From positions 427,343-491,342 of the forward strand of contig JAFEBO010000012.1 of NCBI GenBank assembly GCA_018242625.1: a stretch of DNA of 64,000 bases, read 5' to 3'. Shown here piece by piece: positions 44,103 to 54,122 of this stretch. The position numbers and the translations under genes were made by a program. Under the pieces are notes generated by a model. The model was not told the origin of the DNA. It worked only from the letters and a program-made list of their open reading frames with translations, and did no database searches. Origin of the DNA: Planctomycetota bacterium. Its GTDB lineage: Bacteria > Planctomycetota > Phycisphaerae > Phycisphaerales > UBA1924. The first letter of the stretch is position 1, and every line of letters begins with the position of its first letter.

Positions 44103-45140
44103 TCACTGGGCCGCGGGTGTTTTCTTGAGCGCGTTGATCGCGACGGCGAGTTCGGACAGGTAACGTGCCCTGCTGCCGCGCAGATTCTTGACATCGGGCA
44201 TGAAAGCGGCGCCGAGACTGCCGTATTCGCCGGACGTTACCCGCGCGTAGATCTGTGCCGCCTGCTCATCGGACGATTCGGGGCTCACGGCCTTCAGGTA
44301 TTCCGCGTACATCGGGCGGAGCCTGGCAACCTGCTTCTGCAGTTCCTCACTCGACAGCGCGGCGATCGCCGCGGCTCCGGGCTGATCGCCCATTATTTCG
44401 GCGATGACCTTGGGGCCGTCGGGCCTGGCCGCGTCGCGTTCGATCTGCGGGATGATGGATCGCATTTCCGTCTCGATCGCCGCCTGAAAGTGGAGAGGAT
44501 CCGCGACATTTCTCGCTTCGAGCATCGCGAGCAGTTCGGCCCGCTTTTGCGCCGGGAGCTGCGGCATGGCGGCAAGCAGCCGGATCTCGTCGAAGGCGAT
44601 CGAATCAAGCGCGAAGGAAACCAGCACGCAGATAAGCCATCCGTCCTGCCGGACATGTTCCGACAGGCGGAGCAGAGTCTGAAGACGTTCGGCGGCATCT
44701 CCCGCTTTACCTTCCGATTCCAGCAGTCGGGCGTTCAAGCGGAGCACGCGTCCGAGCTGCCGCATGTATCCAAGCTGGGGCAGGAGAGCATTCACGCCGG
44801 CCTCGTAATTGATCTCGAAATTGCACCGATCCATCTTCGAACCCTCGGTCGCGAACTGGATCGCGCCGTTCATGGGCAGCTTGGCGAGCTCGTTGAACGA
44901 GGCGGGCATCTTCGCGGGATCGATGTTGTCGCCGATCTCGTGCCAGTCGAGTTCGCGGATCTTTGTGTTGACCTCCGGGGAGATCGTCGCGACCGCGATC
45001 AGGTAGCGGATCGCGGCGTTGCGCTGCTGCGGGGGCACGAAGTTGACGGGAGCCTGATCTCCCGCCTGACCGGCAGGAGATGAGCCCGGCAGAAAGTGGC
45101 CGAGCGCAACCAGCACGAGGACCGCGAAATGGATTTTCAT
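44103..45140 (-). CDS. Secreted helical protein at the head of an ECF sigma operon
   Basis: A 345-residue exported protein. ATG at 45140 (MKIHFAVLVLVALGHF) starts a signal peptide cleaved near SPAGQAG. The rest is almost entirely helical (QQRNAAIRYLIAVATIS, RQLGRVLRLNARLLESEGK, DEIRLLAAMPQLPAQKRAEL) with a Cys in the middle. No catalytic motif or known domain. Being upstream of and almost joined to the sigma gene, it may be the sensor or the product of that system. Confidence 0.75.
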   Translation of the reverse strand: MKIHFAVLVLVALGHFLPGSSPAGQAGDQAPVNFVPPQQRNAAIRYLIAVATISPEVNTKIRELDWHEIGDNIDPAKMPASFNELAKLPMNGAIQFATEGSKMDRCNFEINYEAGVNALLPQLGYMRQLGRVLRLNARLLESEGKAGDAAERLQTLLRLSEHVRQDGWLICVLVSFALDSIAFDEIRLLAAMPQLPAQKRAELLAMLEARNVADPLHFQAAIETEMRSIIPQIERDAARPDGPKVIAEIMGDQPGAAAIAALSSEELQKQVARLRPMYAEYLKAVSPESSDEQAAQIYARVTSGEYGSLGAAFMPDVKNLRGSRARYLSELAVAINALKKTPAAQ

Positions 45141-45247
45141 GTGTCCTTTCCCGGGGCCCAAAGTGACCCCTGTGGAATCAAAGACACCGCCCAGCCGGTT
45201 TCATACGGCCGGATTCCCGGTTTTCTTGCACAATGAGTCCGGAAGGG

Positions 45248-47329
45248 TCAGGCGGGAGTGGGCAAAGCACCCGGAGGCAGATCGGTCCTGGGGTCCGCCG
45301 GGGCCTGTGGCGAGCTCTCCGGGCGTTTGCGGGCCTCCGCTCGGAGAAGATCGGCCACGGTGGGCTTGGCCAGCTCTTCGCCGCGCATGATCTTGTGCAC
45401 CTCGTCGGCGGAGAGCGTTTCGTACTTGATCAGGGCTTCGGCAACCCGGACGACCTTGTCCCAGTTCTCCTCGAGAAGACGCTGAGCATCGGCGTAGGCC
45501 TCGTCGACAAGGCGGCGAACCTCCTCATCGATCTGCTTGGCCGTCTCGTCGGAGTAGGTCTTCTCCGGCATGTAGAACTCGCGCGTGTCGACCCCGGCGT
45601 ATCGGACAAAGCCGAGCTTCCGGCTCATGCCCCACTCGACGATCATGGTGCGGGCCAGGTTGGTGACCTGCATGATGTCCATCGAAGCGCCGCTGGAGGC
45701 ATCGTTCATCGCCTTCTGCTCTGCGATTCGTCCGCCGCACAGCACGCGCATGGTCGCGTTGAGCCACTTGATGCCGTAGCCCATGCGATCCTTCTCGGGA
45801 AGGCTGAAGGTCGCGCCGCCGCTCCCGCCACGCGGGATGATCGTGACCTTGTGGAGCGGATCGGCGTCGGGCAGCAGCGCCTGAAGCACCGCGTGACCTG
45901 CCTCGTGGAACGCGACAAGCTTGTTCTCGTCCTTCTCGCGGACGCGGCTCTTCTTGGCGCGCCCGAACTTGACCTTGTCCCGCGCTTCCTCCAGGTCTTC
46001 CTGCTCGATGAAATCCTTGTTGGACATCGTGGCGGAAATGGCGGCCTCGTTGATGATCGCCGCAAGATCGGCCCCGCTGAACATCGGGGTGCCCCGGGCG
46101 ATGCGCTCGAGGTCCACATTCGGGCCCATCTTGACCTTCTTGGAGTGAACCCGGAGGATCTCCAGCCGCCCCTTGACATCGGGCAGGGGAACCGTGATCT
46201 GGCGGTCGAACCGGCCGGGGCGAGTGAGCGCAGGGTCCAGAACGTCGTTGCGGTTTGTGGCCGCGATGACGATCACGCCGTCGGCGGTGTTGAAGCCGTC
46301 CATCTCGACGAGGATGGCGTTGAGCGTCTGCTCCCGCTCGTCGTGCCCGCCCGTGGTGAATCCACCGCCGCGGCGACGGCCGACGGCATCGATTTCATCG
46401 AGGAAGATGATGCAGGGGGCGGAGTCCTTTGCCTGCTTGAACAGGTCGCGGACGCGGCTGGCGCCGACGCCGACGAACATCTCGACAAAGTCCGAGCCGG
46501 AGATCGAGAAGAACGGCACATCGGCCTCGCCCGCGATTGCCTTGGCCAGGAGCGTCTTGCCGCAGCCCGGCTCGCCCACGAGCAGAACGCCCCGGGGGAT
46601 GCGCCCGCCGAGCTTCGTGAACTTCTTGGGGTTCTTGAGGAACTCGATGATCTCGGTCACCTCTTCCTTGGCCTCGTCGATCCCGGCCACGTCGGCGAAG
46701 GTGATGCCGGTCATTTCCTTGCTGAGTGTTCTGTGGCGGCTTTTCCCGAAATTGCCGAGCATGCCCCCACCGCCGGCGGCGGCGCGCAGACCCCGGCTGA
46801 TCAGCCACCAGCCCAGGACGATGATGAAAAGAAGCGGGCCGAAGAAAACAAGCAGCGTGAGCCAGGGGTTGGCGGATCGGAACTGAACATCACCCTTCGT
46901 GATGTCGTTGACTTCGCGGCTGACCAGCTCACGGTTGGCCGCGTTGATCGGGACCAGGACATACCCCTCGGGGTTGCCCTTGTCCTTGGCACGCCGCGCG
47001 CTGACGCCCTCGTCGGTGAGCGTGATCTCGGTCAGTTTGTTCTCGTCGAAGAGCGTGCGGAATTCACGCAGGGTCACTTTGTCCGCCCGGTTGGGGGCGT
47101 TGAACATCATGAACAGCAGGACCATCAGCACGATCACGGCGACCATGGTGAAAAGGCCGCGCGACTGCGGCTGCCCCTGACCGTTCGGCATGCCCGGCCC
47201 GGGCGGTCCCCCACGCTTGCCCAGCGGGGGCCGGTTGCGGGGAGTGTCACGGTCGTTGTCGTCCGCGAATCCCTTCATGGAGTCGTGGAGCGAGAGTTCG
47301 GTGCTTTGATCGTTGGATCGGCTCATCAT
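45248..47329 (-). CDS. ftsH: ATP-dependent zinc metalloprotease FtsH
   Basis: A 693-residue inner-membrane AAA+ protease that removes damaged or regulatory membrane and cytoplasmic proteins. Polar Pro/Gly-rich leader (1-57), span 58-77 ([20 protein letters not shown]), periplasmic domain, span about 156-177, AAA domain with Walker A GEPGCGKT (252-259), Walker B IIFLDEID (307-314), and the zinc site HEAGH (475-479). In other bacteria SPFH proteins modulate FtsH, and the window's SPFH protein is a possible partner. ATG at 47329 follows an AAGAGGA site. Confidence 0.96.
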   Translation of the reverse strand: MMSRSNDQSTELSLHDSMKGFADDNDRDTPRNRPPLGKRGGPPGPGMPNGQGQPQSRGLFTMVAVIVLMVLLFMMFNAPNRADKVTLREFRTLFDENKLTEITLTDEGVSARRAKDKGNPEGYVLVPINAANRELVSREVNDITKGDVQFRSANPWLTLLVFFGPLLFIIVLGWWLISRGLRAAAGGGGMLGNFGKSRHRTLSKEMTGITFADVAGIDEAKEEVTEIIEFLKNPKKFTKLGGRIPRGVLLVGEPGCGKTLLAKAIAGEADVPFFSISGSDFVEMFVGVGASRVRDLFKQAKDSAPCIIFLDEIDAVGRRRGGGFTTGGHDEREQTLNAILVEMDGFNTADGVIVIAATNRNDVLDPALTRPGRFDRQITVPLPDVKGRLEILRVHSKKVKMGPNVDLERIARGTPMFSGADLAAIINEAAISATMSNKDFIEQEDLEEARDKVKFGRAKKSRVREKDENKLVAFHEAGHAVLQALLPDADPLHKVTIIPRGGSGGATFSLPEKDRMGYGIKWLNATMRVLCGGRIAEQKAMNDASSGASMDIMQVTNLARTMIVEWGMSRKLGFVRYAGVDTREFYMPEKTYSDETAKQIDEEVRRLVDEAYADAQRLLEENWDKVVRVAEALIKYETLSADEVHKIMRGEELAKPTVADLLRAEARKRPESSPQAPADPRTDLPPGALPTPA

Positions 47330-47597
47330 TCCTCTTATCGGGCGGCCGCGGGTGCTTTCGACGCCGTCCCGCCAGTATCTAGTCCCGCCGTTTCCTTACT
47401 GTTCGGATATCCGGCCCGCCAGATGCATTCGGACCTCGACCAATCCGCCGGAGCCTCAGCCGCGGTCGGGATGGCCGTTCTTTGAACGAAGCCGGGCAGC
47501 GATGCATCAGCTCAAGCGTAGGCAAAAAGCCCCAGACACCCCGCCGGGTGGGGTTCAAAGGGTCCCACGCCGCCTAGGTGCCTTCCGGGAGCGCGTT
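47330..47597. other. Gap between ftsH and the lptE-like gene
   Basis: About 268 bp with no supportable gene. A small ACCCC/GGGGT hairpin is visible near 47540-47556; nothing else of note. Confidence 0.4.
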
Positions 47598-48107
47598 TTA
47601 CCAGTTCGTGCGGAGCTCGGAGACGATGTCCTTGGCGGTCCGCTGCACGGCCGAAGACTGCCCGTACTCGATCTTTTCGCTCACCCCGCGCGTCGGCACA
47701 AACGTGTCCGCGCCGCTGAAGTTTCGCCGGGATACGAGCGTCTTGCCGGTGCTGTTGTCGACCCATTCAAAGTCGACGGTGATGATGTACCCCAGTTCCT
47801 GCACGTATCCGCTCGGATCCGTTGCGGTCTTGCGCATCTGGACGTTCACGATCGTGCCCGAAAGGGTCGTGTCCGCGGCCGGGGATGGATCGATGATCCA
47901 GGGCGTCTTGTTCTGGATTTCCTTCACGATCGCCTCGGTCAGCTCGCTCTCGACCCCGTGGAAATAGGTCTTGTTCTGAAAGATCGGCACCTGAATGGTG
48001 CGCGATTGCGAGTCGTAGGTGTCTTTGAAGGAATAGCCCTTGCTCGGGTCCGAAGCGCAAGCCCCCGCCAGCCCGGCAACTGCGCATAGCACCAACATGC
48101 TTTTCAC
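47598..48107 (-). CDS. LptE-like lipoprotein
   Basis: A 169-residue lipoprotein that fits LptE (LPS-assembly lipoprotein, the partner of LptD at the outer membrane). A GTG start at 48107 overlaps the TGA of the bamD-like gene (GTGA), so the pair is coupled; an ATG three codons later is possible. The lipid-modified Cys is at about residue 17 (LAGAC). The body (SRTIQVPIFQNKTYFHGVES, KTPWIIDPSPAADTTLSGTI, LGYIITVDFEWVDNSTGKTL) has the alternating strand pattern and IxVxxFxNxT opening of LptE/DUF799-type lipoproteins. The match is by pattern. Confidence 0.72.
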   Translation of the reverse strand: MKSMLVLCAVAGLAGACASDPSKGYSFKDTYDSQSRTIQVPIFQNKTYFHGVESELTEAIVKEIQNKTPWIIDPSPAADTTLSGTIVNVQMRKTATDPSGYVQELGYIITVDFEWVDNSTGKTLVSRRNFSGADTFVPTRGVSEKIEYGQSSAVQRTAKDIVSELRTNW

Positions 48108-49258
48108 TTGGGCGGCTCCTGAGAAGGCGGCGCGGCAGGCGCCGGCGAAGGTTTGCTGGCCGGGGCAGACTTGTCGACAACCGCCTCGCCCGTCTTCTTG
48201 ATGGTCTGTTCGGCTCCGTCTGCCGCGGCGGTCGGGACCTTGTCCGTCCCCGGCTCTTCCTCGGCCTCTTCGGCCTTCTTCCTGGCACGGGCTGGCGGCA
48301 GCTCCCACTTGCGTTCCTGAAAGATCGCCTCGGTGCGACGGGCCGCGACCGTGTCGGGGTGTTTCTGCAGCAGCCGCTTCAGCGTGTACTTGGCCCCCAC
48401 CACATCGTCGCGGACGAAATACCACTTGGCGGTTTCGAACATCTGTTCGGCCGCCGATTCGTCGAGCCGCGCGATGAGAGCGTCGGTCATGCCGATCTGC
48501 TCTGCCTGCTGCGGATAGCGAGCCGCAAAGTCGCGGACGAGGTACTGCGCCTCGATCAGGCCCGAGGCGTCGTAGCGGGGCCCCTTGTAGCGCCCGATGT
48601 TCGCAAAGATGCGACGCTGCATGGCGAGCTGCCGGTATTCGCTCGTCGGGAAATTCGCGAGAAATATGTCGTACGCCTCGGCGGCCATCCGCAGGTCGCG
48701 AATGCGGTAGTAGTAGTTCGCCAGTTCGATCGCGGCGCGCTGGGCAAGCTGACTGCCCGGGACACGCTCCTGAACGCGGATCAGCAGTTCTTCGCCGATG
48801 CGCGTCGCATTATCGATCCTCAGGCCCCACATCTTCTTCTTGAGCCCGCCCAGGTACATCAGGCCGATTTCAAGCTCCCGCTCCACGGCCGTCACGAACT
48901 GCGGCGTTCCGGGGTATTCCTTGATCACCCGCTCGTAGTCGTAGAGAGCTTCGTACTCGTCCTTGAGCGCCAGCTTGGCGTCGCCGCGCCTCAGAAGCGC
49001 CTCGGCGGTCTCCGGCTTTTCCTGTGCGGAGTTGCGCTTGATCCAGCTGTCGAGCAGCGCGAGCGCGCCCCGGGGCCGGTTCTCCGCGAGCTGCTTGCGC
49101 GCCCGATTCATCACACCCTCGTCGCTGGTCGGATCGGGCTCCGGGCCGACGGGCACCCACTTGCCATCGGGGTCGAGGCGCATCTGAGTCTGCGCGATCA
49201 CCGGCACCGCGGGGAGCAGCAGAAAACAGATCAGGAACAGGATTCGGCGAAGACTCAC
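48104..49258 (-). CDS. BamD-like outer-membrane assembly protein (TPR)
   Basis: A 384-residue exported TPR protein. The signal peptide is MSLRRILFLICFLLLPAVPVIAQ. TPR-like helices run from about 50 to 310 (NRARKQLAENRPRGALALLD, DEYEALYDYERVIKEYPGTP, RMAAEAYDIFLANFPTSEYR, with the FPTSEY typical of BamD/YfiO). The C-terminal 80 residues are Pro/Ala/Lys-rich and disordered. No lipobox is evident, unlike E. coli BamD. It would help insert barrels into the outer membrane. It is co-translated with the LptE-like gene. BamD identity is by repeat pattern. Confidence 0.78.
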   Translation of the reverse strand: MSLRRILFLICFLLLPAVPVIAQTQMRLDPDGKWVPVGPEPDPTSDEGVMNRARKQLAENRPRGALALLDSWIKRNSAQEKPETAEALLRRGDAKLALKDEYEALYDYERVIKEYPGTPQFVTAVERELEIGLMYLGGLKKKMWGLRIDNATRIGEELLIRVQERVPGSQLAQRAAIELANYYYRIRDLRMAAEAYDIFLANFPTSEYRQLAMQRRIFANIGRYKGPRYDASGLIEAQYLVRDFAARYPQQAEQIGMTDALIARLDESAAEQMFETAKWYFVRDDVVGAKYTLKRLLQKHPDTVAARRTEAIFQERKWELPPARARKKAEEAEEEPGTDKVPTAAADGAEQTIKKTGEAVVDKSAPASKPSPAPAAPPSQEPPK

Positions 49259-49285
49259 GCGGCAAGAGTACCGCGCCCGGAACGG

Positions 49286-49714
49286 TTAGGCGGCGCTCGA
49301 TCGGAAACGTTCGATGTCCGGGCGGATCGTCTCGTTCTTGCCCGCCGCCGCCCCGATTTCCGCGATGACCGTCCGTGCTTCGGGTGTCAGATCGATGAAT
49401 TCGAGCCCGACCTCGTGCCGGGCCCCCGCCAGGATCCTGCGGATCTTGGCGGCCAGCCCTTCGCTCCGCACCCCGGATTTCACCCAGGCGATCCGGCAGC
49501 GAACCTCGACAATTCCCGAGATGCCAACCAGTTGCACCTTGACAACATCATCTATCTGAGGCGCCCTCGCGCCGACCGTCTGCACCCGCATCCCGCCCGC
49601 GGACATGTCCTGCACCTCGCCGATGGAGGTGCCGACGAACTGACAGACCACCCTGCCGAACCGTCGCGGATGCATACATGTCGATCGGTCCGATGACCGG
49701 CCGAGTCCAGCCAT
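49286..49714 (-). CDS. PilZ domain protein
   Basis: A 142-residue cytoplasmic protein. ATG at 49714 (MAGLGRSSDRSTCMHPRRF) is chosen; an ATG 13 codons later is an alternative. RRFGRVVCQFVGTSIGEVQ, then DMSAGGMRVQTV, is the PilZ signature ([RK]xxxR...DxSxxG) that binds cyclic di-GMP. A C-terminal extension contains further strands (HEVGLEFIDLTPEA). It likely changes conformation on c-di-GMP binding; the effector target is unknown. glmS ends just upstream with its own terminator, so PilZ is probably separately transcribed. Confidence 0.85.
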   Translation of the reverse strand: MAGLGRSSDRSTCMHPRRFGRVVCQFVGTSIGEVQDMSAGGMRVQTVGARAPQIDDVVKVQLVGISGIVEVRCRIAWVKSGVRSEGLAAKIRRILAGARHEVGLEFIDLTPEARTVIAEIGAAAGKNETIRPDIERFRSSAA

Positions 49715-49721
49715 TCGCAGG

Positions 49722-49751
49722 AAAACAAGGTCCGGCGCGCACGCCGGCACC
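49722..49751 (-). terminator. glmS terminator
   Basis: On the minus strand GGTGCCGGCG, TGCG, CGCCGGACC (6-bp core stem CCGGCG/CGCCGG flanked by partly paired ends) is followed by TTGTTTT, 32 bp after the glmS stop. Confidence 0.7.
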
Positions 49752-49782
49752 GATTCTGGGACGCTCGCTGCCGGAAACCCGC

Positions 49783-51624
49783 TTATTCGACCGTCACGCT
49801 CTTGGCGAGGTTTCGCGGCTTGTCAACGTCGTGGTTGCGCAGAACGGCCGCGTGGTAGGCCATGAGCTGCAGGGGCACAACGGCGAGCAGCGGGCTGAGG
49901 CACTCGGGAATATCCGGGATGTACATGACATCCTCCGCGTAGCGGGTGATGTCCTTGTCACCCTCGGTGGCGACCGCAATGACGTGCCCGCCGCGCGAGC
50001 GGACTTCCTGGATGTTGCTCATCACCTTTTCGTACTGACGTCCCTTGTTGGCGATGAAGACCGCGGGCATGCCGTCGTTGATGAGGGCGATGGGCCCGTG
50101 CTTCATTTCCGCCGCGGGCATCCCTTCGGCGTGGATGTAGGAGATTTCCTTGAGTTTGAGGGCGCCTTCGAGAGCGGTCGGATAGTTGTAGCCGCGACCG
50201 AGGAAGAGCCAGTTCTCGCGGTGGATGTACTTCTCGGTGATTTTCTTGATGCGGGCATCCTGTTCGCAGATGCGTTCCATGAGCGAAGGCACGCGTTCCA
50301 GGTCCTTCATCAGGTCGCGGCACTGGTCGGCGCTCATGAAGCGCTTGCGTCCCATGTACATGGCGAGCATGGTGAGCACCGCGACCTGGCCGGTGAAGGC
50401 CTTCGTGCTTGCCACACCGATTTCCGGTCCGACGCGCAGGTAGACACCCGCGTCGGTCTCGCGGGCGATGGAGGAGCCGACGACGTTGACAACGCCCATG
50501 GCCAGAGCGCCCCGCTCCTTGGCTTCCTGGAGCGCCGCGAGCGTGTCGGCGGTCTCGCCCGACTGGCTCACCGCGATGACGGCGGTGTTTTCTTCGACGA
50601 TCGGATTGCGGTATCGGAATTCGCTGGCGTACTCGGCGACGGAGGAGATCTTTGCGAGGTCCTCGAAGAGGTATTCGCCGATCATCGCCGCGTGCAGGGC
50701 CGTGCCCTGCGCGGTCAGAACGACCCGCTTGATCTTGCTGAGTTCCTTGTTGAAACTGCCCACACCGCCGAGGTGGATGCGGCCTTCTTCCTTGTTCAGG
50801 CGGCCGCGCAGGCAGTTGGCGATTGCCTTGGGCTGCTCGAAGATCTCCTTCTGCATGAAGTGGCTGAAGCCGCCGAGCTCGATCTCCTGCAGCTCGAGCT
50901 CGAGCTGCATGATCTTGCTCGTCACGGGCACATTGTGGATCGTGCTGGTGCGGAAGCCCTGGCGGGTGATCTTGACGACGTTGTAGTCGTCGAGAATGAA
51001 AGCCTGGGTTGTGTGGCTCACGATCGCGGAGGCATCGGACGCGACGACGTATTCGCCAGCGCCAACTCCGACCATCAGGGGCGAACCCTTGCGGGCCACC
51101 ACCATCACGTCGGGCTCCTTCTCGCAGATCACGGCGATGGCGTACGCGCCCGTGACCTCGCGCAGGGCGGCCTGCACAGCCGCTTCAAGGTCAACGCCCT
51201 CCTGCGGGGCGTACAGCTCGCCAATCAGCATCGCGAGCACTTCGGTGTCCGTCTGGCTCTGGAATTTATGACCTTTTTCTTCCAGGTAGGTCTTGAGCGC
51301 GGCGTAATTTTCGATGATTCCGTTGTGGATGAGGGCGATGCCGTTGCGGTCGTCGGTGTGCGGGTGCGCGTTCACCTCCGTCACGCCGCCGTGGGTCGCC
51401 CATCGCGTGTGGGCGAGGCCGATCGTCCCGCGGAAGCCGCCCATGTCTTCGATCTTGTCCTCGAGGTTTGAGACCCGGCCGACCGCCTTGACGACATTGA
51501 GCTTGCCGTTCTCAAGGACCGCCATGCCGGCGGAGTCGTACCCGCGATACTCCAGACGCTTCAGCCCCTCAATAAGGTACGACTGGGCGGGCTTGGCACC
51601 GATATACGCGACGATTCCGCACAT
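49783..51624 (-). CDS. glmS: Glutamine--fructose-6-phosphate aminotransferase
   Basis: A 613-residue enzyme that makes glucosamine 6-phosphate for peptidoglycan and lipid A. The N-terminal glutaminase has the catalytic Cys at position 2 (MCGIVAYIG), RLEYRGYDSAG and HTRWATHGGV. The C-terminal isomerase part contains two SIS domains (IAVSQSGETADTLAAL and FLGRGYNYPTALEGALKLKEISYIHAEGMPAAEMKHGPIALI) and ends RNHDVDKPRNLAKSVTVE. The length matches the family. Planctomycetes usually lack typical peptidoglycan, so the product may go mainly to lipid A and glycans, or to a residual cell wall. Confidence 0.96.
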   Translation of the reverse strand: MCGIVAYIGAKPAQSYLIEGLKRLEYRGYDSAGMAVLENGKLNVVKAVGRVSNLEDKIEDMGGFRGTIGLAHTRWATHGGVTEVNAHPHTDDRNGIALIHNGIIENYAALKTYLEEKGHKFQSQTDTEVLAMLIGELYAPQEGVDLEAAVQAALREVTGAYAIAVICEKEPDVMVVARKGSPLMVGVGAGEYVVASDASAIVSHTTQAFILDDYNVVKITRQGFRTSTIHNVPVTSKIMQLELELQEIELGGFSHFMQKEIFEQPKAIANCLRGRLNKEEGRIHLGGVGSFNKELSKIKRVVLTAQGTALHAAMIGEYLFEDLAKISSVAEYASEFRYRNPIVEENTAVIAVSQSGETADTLAALQEAKERGALAMGVVNVVGSSIARETDAGVYLRVGPEIGVASTKAFTGQVAVLTMLAMYMGRKRFMSADQCRDLMKDLERVPSLMERICEQDARIKKITEKYIHRENWLFLGRGYNYPTALEGALKLKEISYIHAEGMPAAEMKHGPIALINDGMPAVFIANKGRQYEKVMSNIQEVRSRGGHVIAVATEGDKDITRYAEDVMYIPDIPECLSPLLAVVPLQLMAYHAAVLRNHDVDKPRNLAKSVTVE

Positions 51625-51828
51625 GCGTTCATTCCCTGTAAGCTGGCCTGAAACCGAAGTTTAGGACCGGTAACGACAGCCGCCGGATCAGCCTCCCGGC
51701 ACGCCCGGCCCGGCTCCCATCTACTGATCGGCCCGAACAGGGGTTCGTCTTTCTTCAGCAATTTCGCCGAGTGCTGTCGGGATGCAGATGGCCCGCGGAT
51801 CCGGAACACGCAAGCCGGGTCGGCGGGG

Positions 51829-53022
51829 TCACGCGGGCTCACCCCGGATTAGTCCCTTCACCATCATGATGAACACCCCGGTCAGCACCAGGTTGAGCGC
51901 CAGCGAGATCACAGCCACAAGAACGGTCTCCCCACCGATGCCGTACGACAGCGCGACGACGAGAATCCCCGCGCCCACTTCTCCGCGCGGCCACATTCCG
52001 ATCGACAGGGCCAATCGTGTCTTGAGCGACGCTTCGGTCCGATAGCAGATCGCGGGGAACATCTTTCCAAGATTGGAAAGCAGTGTGACCGCGAGCACGT
52101 GCAGCCCGACCACGCCCCAGTTGATTGCGCCGGCGTCGTGCGCTTCTGCGGCACCCGGCGGCGTGCGCACGTCGTTCAGGTGCGGCATGGAGAGCCCGAC
52201 GAGAAAGAGAAAGAGCGCCGAATTCAGAGTTCCCACCAGGGCCTCGGTCCCATGGGGCTCGTGGTGCGTGTGGTCGACGGATCCGTCCGACCTGCGGGGC
52301 TGCGCGATGATGCAGCCGAGCACAAACGCGGGCAGCAGCACCTCGATGTGAATCGGAGAATCGGGCGAAAAGCTCTTGCTGACGAGGTAGAGCCCTTCCG
52401 AGAATGCAACAAGCCCGATCGAGTAAGCGATCACAAACGGCCAGGACATCGGGATGCGCACCTTGTGCAGCCACACCCACGCCGCCACGATCAGCCCGAC
52501 CATGATCGCGACCACCACGGCGAGCTGCCACTGCATCCCGACGATCATGATCTTGAGCGGGATAAGAAGCAGGATCGTCCCGATGTCGTCGAAGATCGCA
52601 AGGACGCGGGCCTTTTTGAAGAGCCAGGTCGCCCCGAGCCCCGCGGCCGCCAACATGCTGAAGAGCACGCCCGCCGAGGTGGGTGCGGCGAAGCACCCAA
52701 CGAGCAGTTCATCGCGCCATGCGTGCCAGTTCGATACCGAGCCCGCGGGGCACATCACCAGCACGAAATAGGCCGAGACCAGCAGCCACGGGAAAGAGGC
52801 GGCCGTCATGGCGATCCCGAAATCCGCCGCGTACTTCGCTTTCTTCCGCTTGTCGATGTCGAACTCATAACCCACGTGGATCATGATGAACGACAGCGTG
52901 ACAAAGGTCATCAGCTGGATGGTGTGCTTGACCGCCTCGGAGTTGCCCGTCAGGCCGGGCAGAATCTGCGAGCCGATCATTCCCAGAATCAGCAGAACCG
53001 AATAGAGAAGAACTTTGCCCAT
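51829..53022 (-). CDS. Cation/proton antiporter (Na+/H+ exchanger-like)
   Basis: A 397-residue membrane protein with about twelve spans (first MGKVLLYSVLLILGMIGSQI, last SLALNLVLTGVFIMMVKGL). A FDDIGTILLLIPLKI segment with the acidic pair (DD) and the GMWPRGEVGAGILVV segment near the end are typical of the CPA family of exchangers. No cytoplasmic nucleotide-binding domain is present. A His/Glu-rich loop (DHTHHEPHGTEAL) near residue 260 might bind metal. It lies 58 bp after the LamG/dockerin gene on the same strand; a shared transcript is possible. Confidence 0.86.
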   Translation of the reverse strand: MGKVLLYSVLLILGMIGSQILPGLTGNSEAVKHTIQLMTFVTLSFIMIHVGYEFDIDKRKKAKYAADFGIAMTAASFPWLLVSAYFVLVMCPAGSVSNWHAWRDELLVGCFAAPTSAGVLFSMLAAAGLGATWLFKKARVLAIFDDIGTILLLIPLKIMIVGMQWQLAVVVAIMVGLIVAAWVWLHKVRIPMSWPFVIAYSIGLVAFSEGLYLVSKSFSPDSPIHIEVLLPAFVLGCIIAQPRRSDGSVDHTHHEPHGTEALVGTLNSALFLFLVGLSMPHLNDVRTPPGAAEAHDAGAINWGVVGLHVLAVTLLSNLGKMFPAICYRTEASLKTRLALSIGMWPRGEVGAGILVVALSYGIGGETVLVAVISLALNLVLTGVFIMMVKGLIRGEPA

Positions 53023-53080
53023 GCGGGAGAGTATCGACTCCGAACTGGCGAACGGCTCTCCGATTTCAGGGGGAACATGC

Positions 53081-53974
53081 TTACGGGCAGATGAGCTGGT
53101 CGTATTCGCCCACGAAGATCACGAAATCGGTGTCGTCCACCTGACCGTCCTGGTTGAAGTCGGCGATGCAGCCGAGCGGCATGGCCGGATCGGAACAGGC
53201 AAGCACGTCGTACTGCACGATAAACATCGAAAAATCGGAATCATCGACCAGCAGGTCGCCGTTCATGTCCGTCGCGCACGCGAAGGTTCGCAGCTCCGCA
53301 TCCGTGAGATACCGGTCGTAAAAACGGATGTCGTCCAGAAGCCCGGTGAAGCGGATCGTCCCGTCGAATCCCACGCAGGGCCCCCCCGCAAACCGGAGTT
53401 GGGCCGTGTTGTTGATGTTGGTAACGCCCGATGTCGTAACGGACGAAATCACGATCCCGTCGCGTGCGGCGGTCGCGCTGGTCCCCTTGCGCCTGTACAC
53501 GATGTGGTGCCAGCGATCGTTCAGCAACTCGGAGGCAAATACCAGCATGCGGTTGGACGCGCTGGAATTGGTGTACGCCTCGAAATACATGTTCGCACCG
53601 TTCTCACCGGAGCCGCCCCGGATGTCGAATTGGCTGCCGTAGTTGCAGGTCGAACGCTTGCTCATCACCTCAAGAGCGGCGATCTGCGAGGGGTTCAGGA
53701 TCCAGAAAGCCACCGTGAAGTCTCCGGTGCCGAAATTCCCCGCGGTGTTGCCGCACTGCACTTCGCCACCCTCGAAATTGAACGCCTGGCCATACCGCCC
53801 CGGAGCGTAGATGACGCTGCCCGCCACAGTTCCATGAGAAGTGCCCGCGCTGTCGTTGGCGTTGCCGTCGGCCTTCCACCAGTGCGCCATGTCCGCGGGC
53901 TGCGCCAGGGCCGAAAAAACGAACGCCAAACACGCCGCAAGACCCGGTACAGCTTTTTTCGTGAATTCCGTCAT
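53081..53974 (-). CDS. Secreted LamG-like protein with C-terminal dockerin
   Basis: A 297-residue exported protein. ATG at 53974 follows GGGAGGC and starts a signal peptide (VPGLAACLAFVFSALAQ). Residues about 30-215 are a concanavalin-like LamG domain (WWKADGNANDSAGTSHGTVA, FNFEGGEVQCGN, GDFTVAFWILNPSQ, RWHHIVYRRKGT, GLLDDIRFYDRYLTDAEL). The paired dockerin-like module follows (DMNGDLLVDDSDF and DFNQDGQVDDTDF), ending LICP. Compared with the other three dockerin proteins it is the smallest. LamG domains bind glycans or proteins; the partner is unknown. Confidence 0.88.
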   Translation of the reverse strand: MTEFTKKAVPGLAACLAFVFSALAQPADMAHWWKADGNANDSAGTSHGTVAGSVIYAPGRYGQAFNFEGGEVQCGNTAGNFGTGDFTVAFWILNPSQIAALEVMSKRSTCNYGSQFDIRGGSGENGANMYFEAYTNSSASNRMLVFASELLNDRWHHIVYRRKGTSATAARDGIVISSVTTSGVTNINNTAQLRFAGGPCVGFDGTIRFTGLLDDIRFYDRYLTDAELRTFACATDMNGDLLVDDSDFSMFIVQYDVLACSDPAMPLGCIADFNQDGQVDDTDFVIFVGEYDQLICP

Positions 53975-54122
53975 GCCTCCCAGTTTAAAGATGGCCCGGC
54001 GATCGTCAATCATTTTCTCGGGCATTGACGCACCAAGAAAAATCAGCCCCCCCGCGGATAAGCATGCCACGCCCCATGATCCGATAAACAGGAAGGCCCC
54101 CCGCCTCTTCTTCCCTCTTCAC

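Noticed and set aside
45233..47485. Long plus-strand frame opposite ftsH
   Set aside because: The opposite strand encodes a complete FtsH; the frame has no domain or ribosome-binding site.
51625..51828. Possible glmS ribozyme or leader upstream of glmS
   Set aside because: The ribozyme is known from Firmicutes and similar groups; no matching core sequence or conserved pairing was seen here.
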